A stretch of 64,000 nt of DNA, taken from the NCBI RefSeq assembly GCF_016055185.1, contig NZ_JAECVR010000003.1:163964-227963 (forward strand), given 5' to 3'. A program made the position numbers and the translations under genes. A model generated the notes under the pieces. The model saw only the letters and a program-made list of their open reading frames with translations, made no database searches and had not been told where the DNA came from. The stretch is from Paenactinomyces guangxiensis. Its GTDB lineage: Bacteria; Bacillota; Bacilli; Thermoactinomycetales; Thermoactinomycetaceae. Shown piece by piece: positions 44,204-53,200 of this stretch (positions are counted from its first letter, which is position 1; each line of letters begins with the position of its first letter).

Positions 44204-44492
44204 ACTTTTAACCTCCTCCCATGCTCTCACCATGTCATTGATCTGTGAGTTCGATATCTCCCGCCTGATTAAATTATAGTATGATCAATTAAATTTTTTC
44301 AATATTTTGGTATTTTAACTTACCTTTTTAGATGAGATGCGTTTCCTGGGATTAACAACGAGATTACGCAGGTTTTCCTCTCCTGTGACTGTACTGTTTA
44401 AACAATATTCATTTAAACGGAATATTCTATTTCCTCCTCCCCCATTTTATGCCATAATAGGATATTAAAATCAGGGTTTGGGGGTAAAAAGA

Positions 44493-45830
44493 ATGGAGAA
44501 TCATCTGTACGATGGATTGATTCGTTACATTATTAAGAAAACACGGCTGGATAAAGGGCTGCAACAAAGGGATTTAGCCGATTTACATATTTCTGACGGG
44601 ACGATCAGCAATGTCGAGCGCGGCAAAGTTGTTGTCAGAGATGATACATTCAATTATCTGTTAAACAAACTGGGGCTTGACGGCGGGAAATTGAACGAAC
44701 TGGTCAAAAAGGAAAAGGAGTTTATCGAACATTTAAAATTCCGATTGGACTGTATTGAAAGCATGTTAAACAATGGGTATTTGGAATTAGCGAATGAGGA
44801 ATTGAAACTGATTCACTTGGATGAGTTCCATCCGTTGGCTCCGTTTCTTATGTATTTGAAAGGACGTTATATCTATAAAAAGAAAGAATAGAAGAAAGCG
44901 AGCAAATATTTTAAACTAGCTCTTCGCTTATGTAAACAACACCAGATTGAATCCGAAAACAATATAGTTTCCGTTTGCTATAATCAATTAAGCAGTTGCA
45001 GCTACCACCAAAATGATTTGATCCGGGCACTTGAATATGTCAAACACGGGTTGCAAAACTACAACGAGTCAAAAGAAAGAAAAGAAATAAAGTATTTTTT
45101 GTTGGACAACAAAATTCTCTACTTGATAAAATCATCCCAGTTAGATCACGCATCACAGGTATTAAATGAACTTTGGCCATCTATTCCCCAAATTAACAGC
45201 ATTCGAGTTGTACTTAATCTATATAAGTATCGCTCTATTCTCTTACGTGAACGTGGACAGTTTGAAGAGGCAATCGCTATTTGCAAGGAAGGAATCGAAA
45301 TCGCCCGTAGAAATTGGCTTAAAATTCAACACCTTGACCTGCTTAATGTATCAGGAAGTGTTTACCTTAAAGATAAAAAGCTTGATATGGCCCTTCCACG
45401 GTTTGAAATGGTCCTCAAGTTGGATCAAGACTTTAATTATCCACGCAGACATTTAGATGCTCACACTTACCTGGGGATTTTATATACCACTCAGGAAAGT
45501 TGGGAAAAAGCAGACGATCATCTTAAAAAAGCAATTGCAATTGGACGAAAAACCTCTGATGTTTTTCGGCTTGCAAAAGCTCTTATTGTACATGGGAATT
45601 ACTTATGTCAACAATATAAACACGATGAAGCTGCTCCATATTATCAAGAAGCCGCAGACCTTTCAGAAAAACATGGATTCAAGCAAAGACAGTTTTCAGC
45701 CTTATTGAAATTGTCAACTTGTTTTGCTAAGATGAAATATAATGAAGAACTTTACAAATGTAATGAAAGGATTGTCTCTTTAATTGAGGAACTTAAGATT
45801 TTAAACGAGGATGATTTTTATGAAGTATAG
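44493..45830 (+). pseudogene. HTH-TPR regulator (RRNPP-like) interrupted by an in-frame amber codon
   Basis: An N-terminal XRE-type HTH (about 10-60: GLQQRDLADLHISDGTISNV) is followed by TPR-like helices to residue 445 (EEAIAICKEGIEIARRNW, HTYLGILYTTQESWEKADDH, YYQEAADLSEKHG). The layout is that of NprR/PlcR/Rap-type peptide receptors. Codon 133 is TAG (44889-44891); the next 313 codons continue in the same frame, so a single point mutation interrupts it. GGGGGT precedes the ATG. It overlaps by 11 bases a 35-codon ORF that could encode the signalling peptide. Suppression or re-initiation could still give partial products. Confidence 0.75.
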
Positions 45831-45927
45831 CATGTACAGCATGCCAAGTCCGACCGTTTTTTTCCTTTTCAATCCTCTAGTGACTCAAATTACCGGTGAT
45901 GAGAATGACGACGATACTATAAACTGA
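45820..45927 (+). CDS. 35-aa peptide ORF at the end of the HTH-TPR gene, candidate signal propeptide
   Basis: ATG 45820 lies inside the last codons of the regulator gene, with GAGGATG upstream. The product has a short polar start (MKYSMYSMPSP), a hydrophobic middle (TVFFLFNPLVTQITG) and an acidic end (DENDDDTIN). Position, size and overlap match the propeptide genes that follow RRNPP receptors. The hydrophobic part is weak for a Sec signal, so export is uncertain. A terminator follows 36 bases downstream. Confidence 0.45.
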   Translation: MKYSMYSMPSPTVFFLFNPLVTQITGDENDDDTIN

Positions 45928-45962
45928 TTAAGAATTTAAAGGAATTATTGCAGGTTTATTTA

Positions 45963-46000
45963 GATAACATCCTTAACAGGGTGTTATTTTTATTTTTTCA
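45963..46000 (+). terminator. Terminator after the peptide ORF
   Basis: ATAACATC/GTGTTAT stem with one mismatch followed by TTTTTATTTTTTC, ending the regulator-peptide unit. Confidence 0.6.
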
Positions 46001-46104
46001 TTAAACAGTACAAATCTTCACTGAAAACCTGATAAATATAGATATTATCAGACAATAATAATAATATAGACATGAGAGGGAATTCCATGAAAGGGGCTTG
46101 ATGC

Positions 46105-47085
46105 ATGGATTTTAGTCAACTTAGAGTGAAACCGCTAAGATTTATCCCTTTTGATTTGGGAGTTAACTTATCTCCAAAAGAAAGGAAAGAGATCCATCTT
46201 TATTTGAAAAATAAATATTTGGTTAAAGAACTAGATGAACGGAAAAAGGCGATTCTCTCCAGGGAGCCCATCATTGCATCTATATATGGAAAAGATGACA
46301 AACTAGAATTATATTTATTTGATACGGGTATTGGTGTATTTGTTTTAAAGGATAAAACAATGATGTATAAAGAGGATATACGCTTTGCTGCTAAATTTTT
46401 AAAAGACCGCAAAGACTGTCATCACTCCATATTGGAGGGGAAATACTCTGAATCGTTAGCAATTCATAAAGTTATTAATGAAATTAGAAGCGTCTTATCC
46501 CCATCTAATAAAAAAATGCGTGTATCAGGATTACCGTCTTGGGAATACGATGGTTTATCTTATGTTATGTCTATTTATTTCTTCTTTCCGATCCAACAAA
46601 TAAAACAGACAATATCATTTACGTATTTACCTGACTATTTGCAAAAAGGAATTCCAGCCATTTTGAATCCAGCTTACTTTATCAATGAAGAAGGCAGCCC
46701 CTATAGACAGTACCTTAACTGGGAACGGTTGTCTTCTGACTTAGAGCAGGAACTCCATCCCCAAATTAAGCCTTATGCTAAAACTGTCTTTAAGAAAGGT
46801 ATTTATACGGCAATAAATGATGAAACGCTTCTCTATATTAAAGAAAATAATATTAGTAAAATATTTATTTTAGGAATCGATACGGATTGTTGTGTACTTA
46901 AAACGGCGGTTGATTTATTTGAACATCATCTCCACCCAATCGTTTTAAGCTATTACTCCGCTTCAAATGGCGGGAAGGAAAGCCATAATGCCGCAATTAA
47001 GGTCTTAGAAAGATTAATAGGCAGACAAAATATTATTCATACAGAGCTTACTTCAGAAAGAGTGAAGGAATGTTATCGGGGATGA
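46105..47085 (+). CDS. Protein with C-terminal isochorismatase-like cysteine hydrolase domain and unrelated N-terminus
   Basis: 326 residues. From about residue 195 (SPYRQYLNWERLSSDLEQEL) to the end, it follows isochorismatase-like hydrolases: AKTVFKKGIYTAIND for the catalytic Lys region and ILGIDTDCCVLKTAVDLFEH for the nucleophile Cys loop. The usual N-terminal VxDxQxDF strand with the catalytic Asp is absent. Instead, residues 1-190 form a different domain (ELYLFDTGIGVFVLKDKTMM) of unknown family. It may be a deletion fusion or a natural two-domain protein. AAAGGGG precedes the ATG. Confidence 0.6.
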   Translation: MDFSQLRVKPLRFIPFDLGVNLSPKERKEIHLYLKNKYLVKELDERKKAILSREPIIASIYGKDDKLELYLFDTGIGVFVLKDKTMMYKEDIRFAAKFLKDRKDCHHSILEGKYSESLAIHKVINEIRSVLSPSNKKMRVSGLPSWEYDGLSYVMSIYFFFPIQQIKQTISFTYLPDYLQKGIPAILNPAYFINEEGSPYRQYLNWERLSSDLEQELHPQIKPYAKTVFKKGIYTAINDETLLYIKENNISKIFILGIDTDCCVLKTAVDLFEHHLHPIVLSYYSASNGGKESHNAAIKVLERLIGRQNIIHTELTSERVKECYRG

Positions 47086-47196
47086 TTTATTCCCCAAAGT
47101 TATTAGCATCGCCTACATGAAAAGTAATCAATGTCATATGAGCCTCGTAATCTTAGACAATTATGTTGCGTTTGAATTCCACGGTTTGACGGTAGT

Positions 47197-47239
47197 GGAA
47201 AATAGCCCTCATCTGCCGAACAGGTGGGGGCTATTTTCC
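47197..47239. terminator. Bidirectional terminator between convergent genes
   Basis: GGAAAATAGCCC pairs with GGGCTATTTTCC, with a further CTG/CAG inner stem. It lies between the hydrolase gene (plus) and the immunity gene (minus). Confidence 0.75.
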
Positions 47240-47295
47240 GTTAGCCTGTAAATAAAAGACGATTATCCGGACTGGACAACCGTCCAGGCAAAACT

Positions 47296-47748
47296 TTATT
47301 GTAAAAATCTATCGTACTGTGGTGTTTTATATTTTTTTAACCACTCAATGGAGTTACCAGAAGCGATCAGTACATCGTGATGATTAAAACAAAATAAATA
47401 ATCAAATGCTTTGTTAGTTACATAAAATTCCACATTAAACATTTCAGACAGAATCTTAACCACATTACTGCCACCTACAATGGCAAAAGATGATTTCTCA
47501 TCCGTGGGATTAAATAGTAACAATGCTTCTGAATCAGCAATATATTCGCCAATCCATCGCCATGCATCAGAATTGTTAACAGCTAATTGTACTGTTAGAT
47601 GCTCCCATAATGGAAATCTATTCTTTCCATCTGCATATTTTATAGCTAGTTGATGAAAAATGTTTTTTGTTTCTGATACGGACAATTCCTTAACTTCAAT
47701 TTTCATTGATTGTGCGGCTGAAACTATTTGCTCTTTAATGTTCCACAT
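47296..47748 (-). CDS. Probable immunity protein for the adjacent toxin (150 aa)
   Basis: 150 residues, cytosolic, mixed alpha/beta (FPLWEHLTVQLAVNNSDAWR, WIGEYIADSEALLLFNPTDE, FYVTNKAFDYLFCFNHHDVL). The sequence resembles small DUF proteins that follow polymorphic toxins; I cannot name the family with certainty. It starts 16 bases after the toxin stop; the ATG has GGAGGG only three bases away, so initiation may depend on coupling. An in-frame GTG at 47784 overlaps the toxin gene end. Its position directly behind the toxin is the main evidence. Confidence 0.6.
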   Translation of the reverse strand: MWNIKEQIVSAAQSMKIEVKELSVSETKNIFHQLAIKYADGKNRFPLWEHLTVQLAVNNSDAWRWIGEYIADSEALLLFNPTDEKSSFAIVGGSNVVKILSEMFNVEFYVTNKAFDYLFCFNHHDVLIASGNSIEWLKKYKTPQYDRFLQ

Positions 47749-47764
47749 ATGCCCTCCAAAAATC

Positions 47765-48784
47765 TTATCGATTGACCGGAACACTATCTACTAATATATG
47801 TCCACGCACTGCTCCACCACTACCCCGTTTGCCTCCGGTCTGGTATCCTACATGCGGTACATCTGGTCCATTCTTGGTATGTCCGGTATCGATATTTACT
47901 TCAGCGCCATTCTTTGCTCTCCATTCAACTGGGAACGATTTCCCGTTAGCATCTTTTCCCCACTTGGTAACTATGAAATCCTCTCTTGGTACACCAGTTC
48001 TTTTGAATGCTTCGTCCAAAGCATCCTTATAAGTTTTTCCAGTTCCTCTAAAGTCTAAATCTACACCTTTTTTAAACTTATAACCCGTGACACTTCCAAG
48101 TTCAGTGTTATCTGTCCCCTTAGTCCCACCATTATTTTTTCCCTCAATCTTATTTACCCCAGGTTTTTGAGGTATATGCGAAGGGCCACCGGCTGGCTGT
48201 AATTTCGGGCTAAAATCTAATTGCGCCGCTAAGTCATCGATTTTTCTGTTTATTTCCTTTAATAAATTCTTTCCATCATTATATACTTCTTCAAGGAATC
48301 CCACTATTTTTTTCTTTGAGCTATTGTAAAAACCTTCGATGAATCCCCATGCATTTTTCAAAGGACCTTTAAATAACTTAACTATTTTTACATATGGGAT
48401 TATCCCCAATATTGACACTACATAATCAAATGCATCCAGTTCGTCTCCGGAAATAGAATCTTTTCCAGAAGCTAAATCAATGATACTTTTTATGGTTGAG
48501 GCGATGGGAATACAATCGACGACCGCGCTTAAGGTTCGATCCGCCTCTTTTTCATTCTCAGCTATGCCCAACCATATAAACACATCGCTGAATCGGAATG
48601 ATTGATCTTCTTCTTTTTTTGGCTGAGTGTTCCGATGAGGGCTTCCTTTGTCAAAATCGTCATTGACCTCAGGCACTTCGAAGCTGCCGCCGGGATCTGC
48701 ATAACTCTGTCCCACAAAAGAACAACTGAGGACAGTTAAACAAATGAGCAACTTAAACAATAGTAATAATATTCTCTTTATCAT
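47765..48784 (-). CDS. Secreted polymorphic toxin with pre-toxin domain and C-terminal nuclease-like domain
   Basis: 339 residues. A signal peptide (KRILLLLFKLLICLTVLSCS, cleaved near QSYA) is followed by a pre-toxin TG-like domain (about 75-150: VDCIPIASTIKSIIDLASGK, then DELDAFDYVVSILGIIPYVK). The C-terminal 110 residues hold a small toxin domain with DFRGTGKTYKDALDEAFKRT, then DVPHVGYQTGGKRGSGG and RGHILVDSVP; this resembles the polymorphic toxin type 47 pattern. It is Sec-secreted without LXG or a large stalk, so delivery is probably by simple secretion or by the surface. AGGGTG precedes the ATG. The immunity gene follows. Confidence 0.75.
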   Translation of the reverse strand: MIKRILLLLFKLLICLTVLSCSFVGQSYADPGGSFEVPEVNDDFDKGSPHRNTQPKKEEDQSFRFSDVFIWLGIAENEKEADRTLSAVVDCIPIASTIKSIIDLASGKDSISGDELDAFDYVVSILGIIPYVKIVKLFKGPLKNAWGFIEGFYNSSKKKIVGFLEEVYNDGKNLLKEINRKIDDLAAQLDFSPKLQPAGGPSHIPQKPGVNKIEGKNNGGTKGTDNTELGSVTGYKFKKGVDLDFRGTGKTYKDALDEAFKRTGVPREDFIVTKWGKDANGKSFPVEWRAKNGAEVNIDTGHTKNGPDVPHVGYQTGGKRGSGGAVRGHILVDSVPVNR

Positions 48785-48796
48785 TTTGTCACCCTG

Positions 48797-49414
48797 TTAT
48801 TTGAAAATCATGAGGAAAAGAAAGATAAACACATTAAATAACACAACTAACAACAATGAAATAAATAAGGTGAAAAATCCTTTTAAATAGGAAAAAGCGT
48901 GAATTTCACTTAATGCAATCACTAAAAATACCACCCACCAAACAAATATTGCGAGTTGCAACGTATATAAAATTAAAAATAATACAGACAAAAACATGCT
49001 GTTTTCCAGGGTGGGTTGTGTACTTTGAAAAAACTCATTGCCAAGAAGGATAATTTCCAATAACGTAATGATCAAAGATGCAATATAAAAGATACTTGAC
49101 CACTCTACTACTTTTCTTACTTGCTTCCATTCACCCACGCCGCCTAGCCATTTGCCGGCTATGGTAAATAAGAATGCAGTAATCCATACAAAGATATACC
49201 CGGAAAGTGGACTAAAGATGATGCCTAACAACAGAATAGTAGAAAGACTTAAAGTGTCCCCTGGTGATTGTAGAGAGGAGTTTTCCAAATTAATTGCCAA
49301 ACCAAATAATAATATCAATAGAACAGTCTTTTTATTACTTTCTAAAATCCAACGAACGGTTTGTTTTGGATTCATCCAAATTGAGAGCCACGGGGTATGG
49401 TATTTTTCTATCAA
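48797..49414 (-). CDS. Yip1-family multi-spanning membrane protein
   Basis: 205 residues with five hydrophobic segments. The first part, WLSIWMNPKQTVRWILESN, matches the Yip1 N-terminal pattern (Px.T.r.i), and the topology fits bacterial YIP1 proteins. The TTG start has AGGAGG eleven bases upstream. It precedes the toxin by 12 bases in the same orientation, so it is probably co-transcribed. A role in toxin release or membrane placement is possible but unproven. Confidence 0.7.
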   Translation of the reverse strand: MIEKYHTPWLSIWMNPKQTVRWILESNKKTVLLILLFGLAINLENSSLQSPGDTLSLSTILLLGIIFSPLSGYIFVWITAFLFTIAGKWLGGVGEWKQVRKVVEWSSIFYIASLIITLLEIILLGNEFFQSTQPTLENSMFLSVLFLILYTLQLAIFVWWVVFLVIALSEIHAFSYLKGFFTLFISLLLVVLFNVFIFLFLMIFK

Positions 49415-49958
49415 GTACTGTGACCTCCTAATCTTTAACCTGTCCTAAAAATGTAGAAAATTCACTTTGAAATTATATACACATAAGTCAATAAATTTCA
49501 ATATTTATTATTCGTTTTTTGGAGAAATTTGATTTCAGTTTTAGGGGAGCTTTTATATTCTTATGGCAGGTGAACTTTTTTCTTAATGTGTGAGATCTAT
49601 TCATGAATAAGATGATAAAGTAGGTCAAAATTTTCGACTGGACACAGATGCAAAAGAAGATTGCCTTATTCCTTAAATAAAAGAACAAGCGAAGATGAAT
49701 TTGCTCCATAAGAAGCAGATACAAAATAATTGAAGATTGGAACGCTGGAGATTGATCCTTATAAGACTAATTGTGACAATCCAGTCCAAGTGGGGCGGAT
49801 AGAGCATCAATTACGGCTTCTGTTTTATGCAAGATAAATTCAGCTCCCCTGCATTTTTCGGCTTTCCCATCTCAACAGAAAACATCAATTAACTTAGCAT
49901 TTGTTGATTCTTTGATAAATACGGTCTTTTTAAGGAGCTATATAGAGATGTCCAAAAA
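49415..49958. other. Gene-free AT-rich region
   Basis: No gene, repeat or RNA that I can support. Short frames here lack ribosome binding sites. The segment separates the toxin cluster from the tRNA remnant that begins the next island. Confidence 0.5.
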
Positions 49959-49981
49959 AAAAGCGCCATATCAGCGCTTTT
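49959..49981. terminator. Hairpin with A/T-flanks next to the tRNA remnant
   Basis: AAAAGCGC/GCGCTTTT with a seven-base loop; preceded by nine As, so on the minus strand it is a typical terminator downstream of the tRNA remnant. Confidence 0.7.
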
Positions 49982-49988
49982 GACGTTT

Positions 49989-50033
49989 TGGTGGAGCATA
50001 GCGGGGTCGAACGCTGACCTCTACACTACCAGA
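49989..50033 (-). tRNA. Degenerate 3' half of a tRNA gene (Ala/Gly-like)
   Basis: The minus strand reads GTAGTGTAGAGGTCAGCG, TTCGACCCCGCTATGCTCCACCA in two parts: anticodon-stem 3' side, variable loop GAGGTC, T-arm with TTCGA, acceptor end and encoded CCA. One base seems missing from the T-stem (AGCG for AGCGG) and no matching 5' half lies upstream. A 3' tRNA end with a following terminator is the usual trace of integration at a tRNA gene. From 50042 to 50262 there are only short TTGTTAGAA-type repeats. Confidence 0.55.
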
Positions 50034-50262
50034 CTCGGGCCATATGTTAATAAGGGGGAACCACCAACAATAATTTTCAATTGTTTCGCTAATATGGATC
50101 AATCACAAGTAACCAATGAAAACACAGTTCGTTAGAAGTTTTGTTAGAAACTTGTTAGAAGGTCAATTACATCTACGGCGGAAACGCTAGCTTCATCAGC
50201 GTAGTGTAAGTACCATTAGCGCATATCGTTTGAAAGCATATGTAGTCATTATAAAAACGCCG

Positions 50263-53200
50263 TTAAACAATCGAGTCTATTCGATTTTTAGCTTCTCGTT
50301 TCAAGCTGGTTATAATACTTTTTAACTTGATATCTTTTTCTTGCCTCTTCATTCGATCCACCATGCGTTTAATAGAATCCACTGACGTCAGACAGAAAAG
50401 AGGAGGTACCAAAACCGTGACCTTATTGCTAGATTTGGGAACATTGAACGGGAACAGCACTTCATCCTTTACTTGACGCAGCACATCCCCTGGCATATCA
50501 GCGATATGGATTCCCTCTTTGCGTTCTTCAACCAAAGCAACCACATCGCGAAGGACTGAGCCGAACCGTACCTTGCTTCCCGCGATTTTTGCCCTTTCTT
50601 CCAACAGATGATGGCCAGTCAAGAAATTCATCATTTCTTGAATCATTGCGGCACGAAGGTTTTCTTCCTCAATTCGTTTCACCGCCGCAGCAAACCCGAA
50701 CTCTTCGACCGCTTGAAGGTACAATTGCCGGCGAAGAGGTTCGATTTCAGACTCGGAAAGAGTCTCTCCTTCGGCAAGACGAATTTCTGTAAAATCATTC
50801 CACTTTTTGATAAACCTCACTTCGCGACTTCCATCTTCCCTAGTGCATAGAACCGCATACCCAACTATCTCTGCATGGTGAAGATCAGGGATGGCTACTG
50901 AGATTCTCCTGACGCAACCGGGAAGCTCAATCTCCTCTGTTTTACGAAGGATCGCATCGAAATACGGGTCACCATATGAAGCAAAATGCACACGGGTTTT
51001 GCCATCAGGGAGACCCGTCTCATAGAGTTCTCTCGATACCGTTAATACGGCTCCATCAGGAACTCCATCCACATTATTGATCTCAAAGATGAGGTTATTT
51101 TCATCAAGGATCTTACATCCCAATTCCTGAAGATATCGGGATTCCGTTAACGTTGACCAAATGGACTGAAGATTGATCGGAGCTTGCCAACGCTGATGGA
51201 ACCCGTTCATATTTTTGTAGATCTCATACAGGTCTTTTGGATTGATCTCCATATAGGCCAAATGTTTACGTTGCTCTTCAATCCGCTCTCTAACACGGGA
51301 TTCCAGTTCTTCAGGTGTCAACGTTCCTTGAGCCAGTTCCTGAAAATCCTGTAGATCTACCGGAAGCAAGGAAAGTTGCTGTGTACCCACGATTAGGTTG
51401 GCATCCTTCAATCGCTGAAGCAGTCGGCCATAAACGATGGACTCCACACTGTCTACATAGCACAGATTCAGTACTTGGACCACTTCGTGCTTCTGCCCAA
51501 TCCGATCGATCCGGCCGATCCGCTGTTCGATCTTCATCGGATTCCATCCTAGATCATAGTTAATGAGTAAATCGGCGGTCTGAAGGTTCAATCCTTCGGC
51601 TGCGGCATCCGTGCAGACAAGGACATCGATCTCAACGCGCAAGAATCGTTCCTTTACCTCTTCCCGCTCCGTAATCACCCATTTTTGGGCTTGCGAATTA
51701 TAATAACCCGCGCCCTGTCCAGAATATGTCCCGATTCGCATTTCAGCATCAGCTCTTTGCAAACGCTGAACGATATCTACCAGCGTATCGTAGAATCTGG
51801 TGAAAATAACTGTTTGGCGAATTCTTCTCGTATAACGGTCCCTACGGTTATCCAGCTCCCTAAGTAAGAACAGCATCTTGGAAGATTGACCGTGTAACTC
51901 TTCCATGTCTTCGAGCATTTTTTTGAGCCGTTCTTGCTCCCAGCGCAGGTCAGCAGGCGTCCGATTTTTCAATAATTTTCCAGTGATCCCCAGGTCTTCC
52001 TCGTCTTCATCGTCAAAGACAAGATCTTCCGTTCCACTCTCATCGTATTCCTCTCCATTGGATTTGTACTGATGCCGAAGCGTCTCTTCCACTCTCTTGA
52101 GACGCCGCTCGATTGTTTTCTGAAATGCATATAAGCTCGAAGCAAATCGAAGTCGCAGGAAGCTGAGCAGGAAACTGATCATCTGCTTGTTCTCTTCTCG
52201 GGAGCCGACCTGTTCCACCAGACCTTTGCAGTACTCTTCCAACTGATCATAGATCTTCCGCTCCAGCGCATTAAAACGGATTTGAGGAAGGTCACGGATT
52301 TGCCTCTTTGCTAGGGTTTGTTGCAGTTCACCATTTTCCCGATAAATCTCAAGCAATTGACGTGTATGTCGGAGCATCACCCGGGACAGTGGTGAGGCAC
52401 TGAAGATTATCCGGGACATCAGTTGTTGGTTTCTGGTACCACGTGGAATCCTACTAAATTCCAACCACTGGCGAGCATCGCTTCGAATCCGACCGCTTAT
52501 AACCACATCGGATAAAAACTCCCAATATTTATGATCCTGACGCTGGATTCCCAAAATGGATTGTCGTAGGAAATCCCAATCAGTAGAACCAATTTCCACT
52601 CCTTGTAGCAATCTGCCAAGAATTTCGTAATATTTCATGGTTAATGTAGGGTCGTACTGAAATGCTCCCACCCGATTAGTCAAGGCAATCAAATCGCTGA
52701 CCTCTACTGGGTGAATCTGCATTGGTGTAGCGGTGGCCAGCCATAAACTGCGCGTCCGTTCACCTAAGTGATCCCGGATCGTCGTATAAAGATGGCCGAA
52801 CTGGGGATGGGCCTCTGCTCCTTTGGAAGGGTTTTTCCGCCGGGCCATATGGGCCTCATCCACCAAAACGATGTCAAATTCTTCAGCCATTTCCAGTTGC
52901 TCGATCCTCTCCCGCCGCGACATAAGGCCGGTTGACACAATGACGAGATTCGGCTCATAAAACGAACCAGAAGTGAAGTCCTCCTCAACAGGCAAGATAT
53001 AGTGATGCCGTATTCCCGGTGTCATCACCCGGCCAAAAGACAACAATAATTTGGAGGCAAGCTGACGCTGCCATTGGGTGGTTAAACTTGCAGGGGCAGC
53101 GATTAAAATCCGTTTGGCCCATCCCGCCAAATGCAAACAACGAATGGCCAGTCCCGCTTCGATCGTTTTACCTAAACCCACCTCATCACACAGCAGATAA

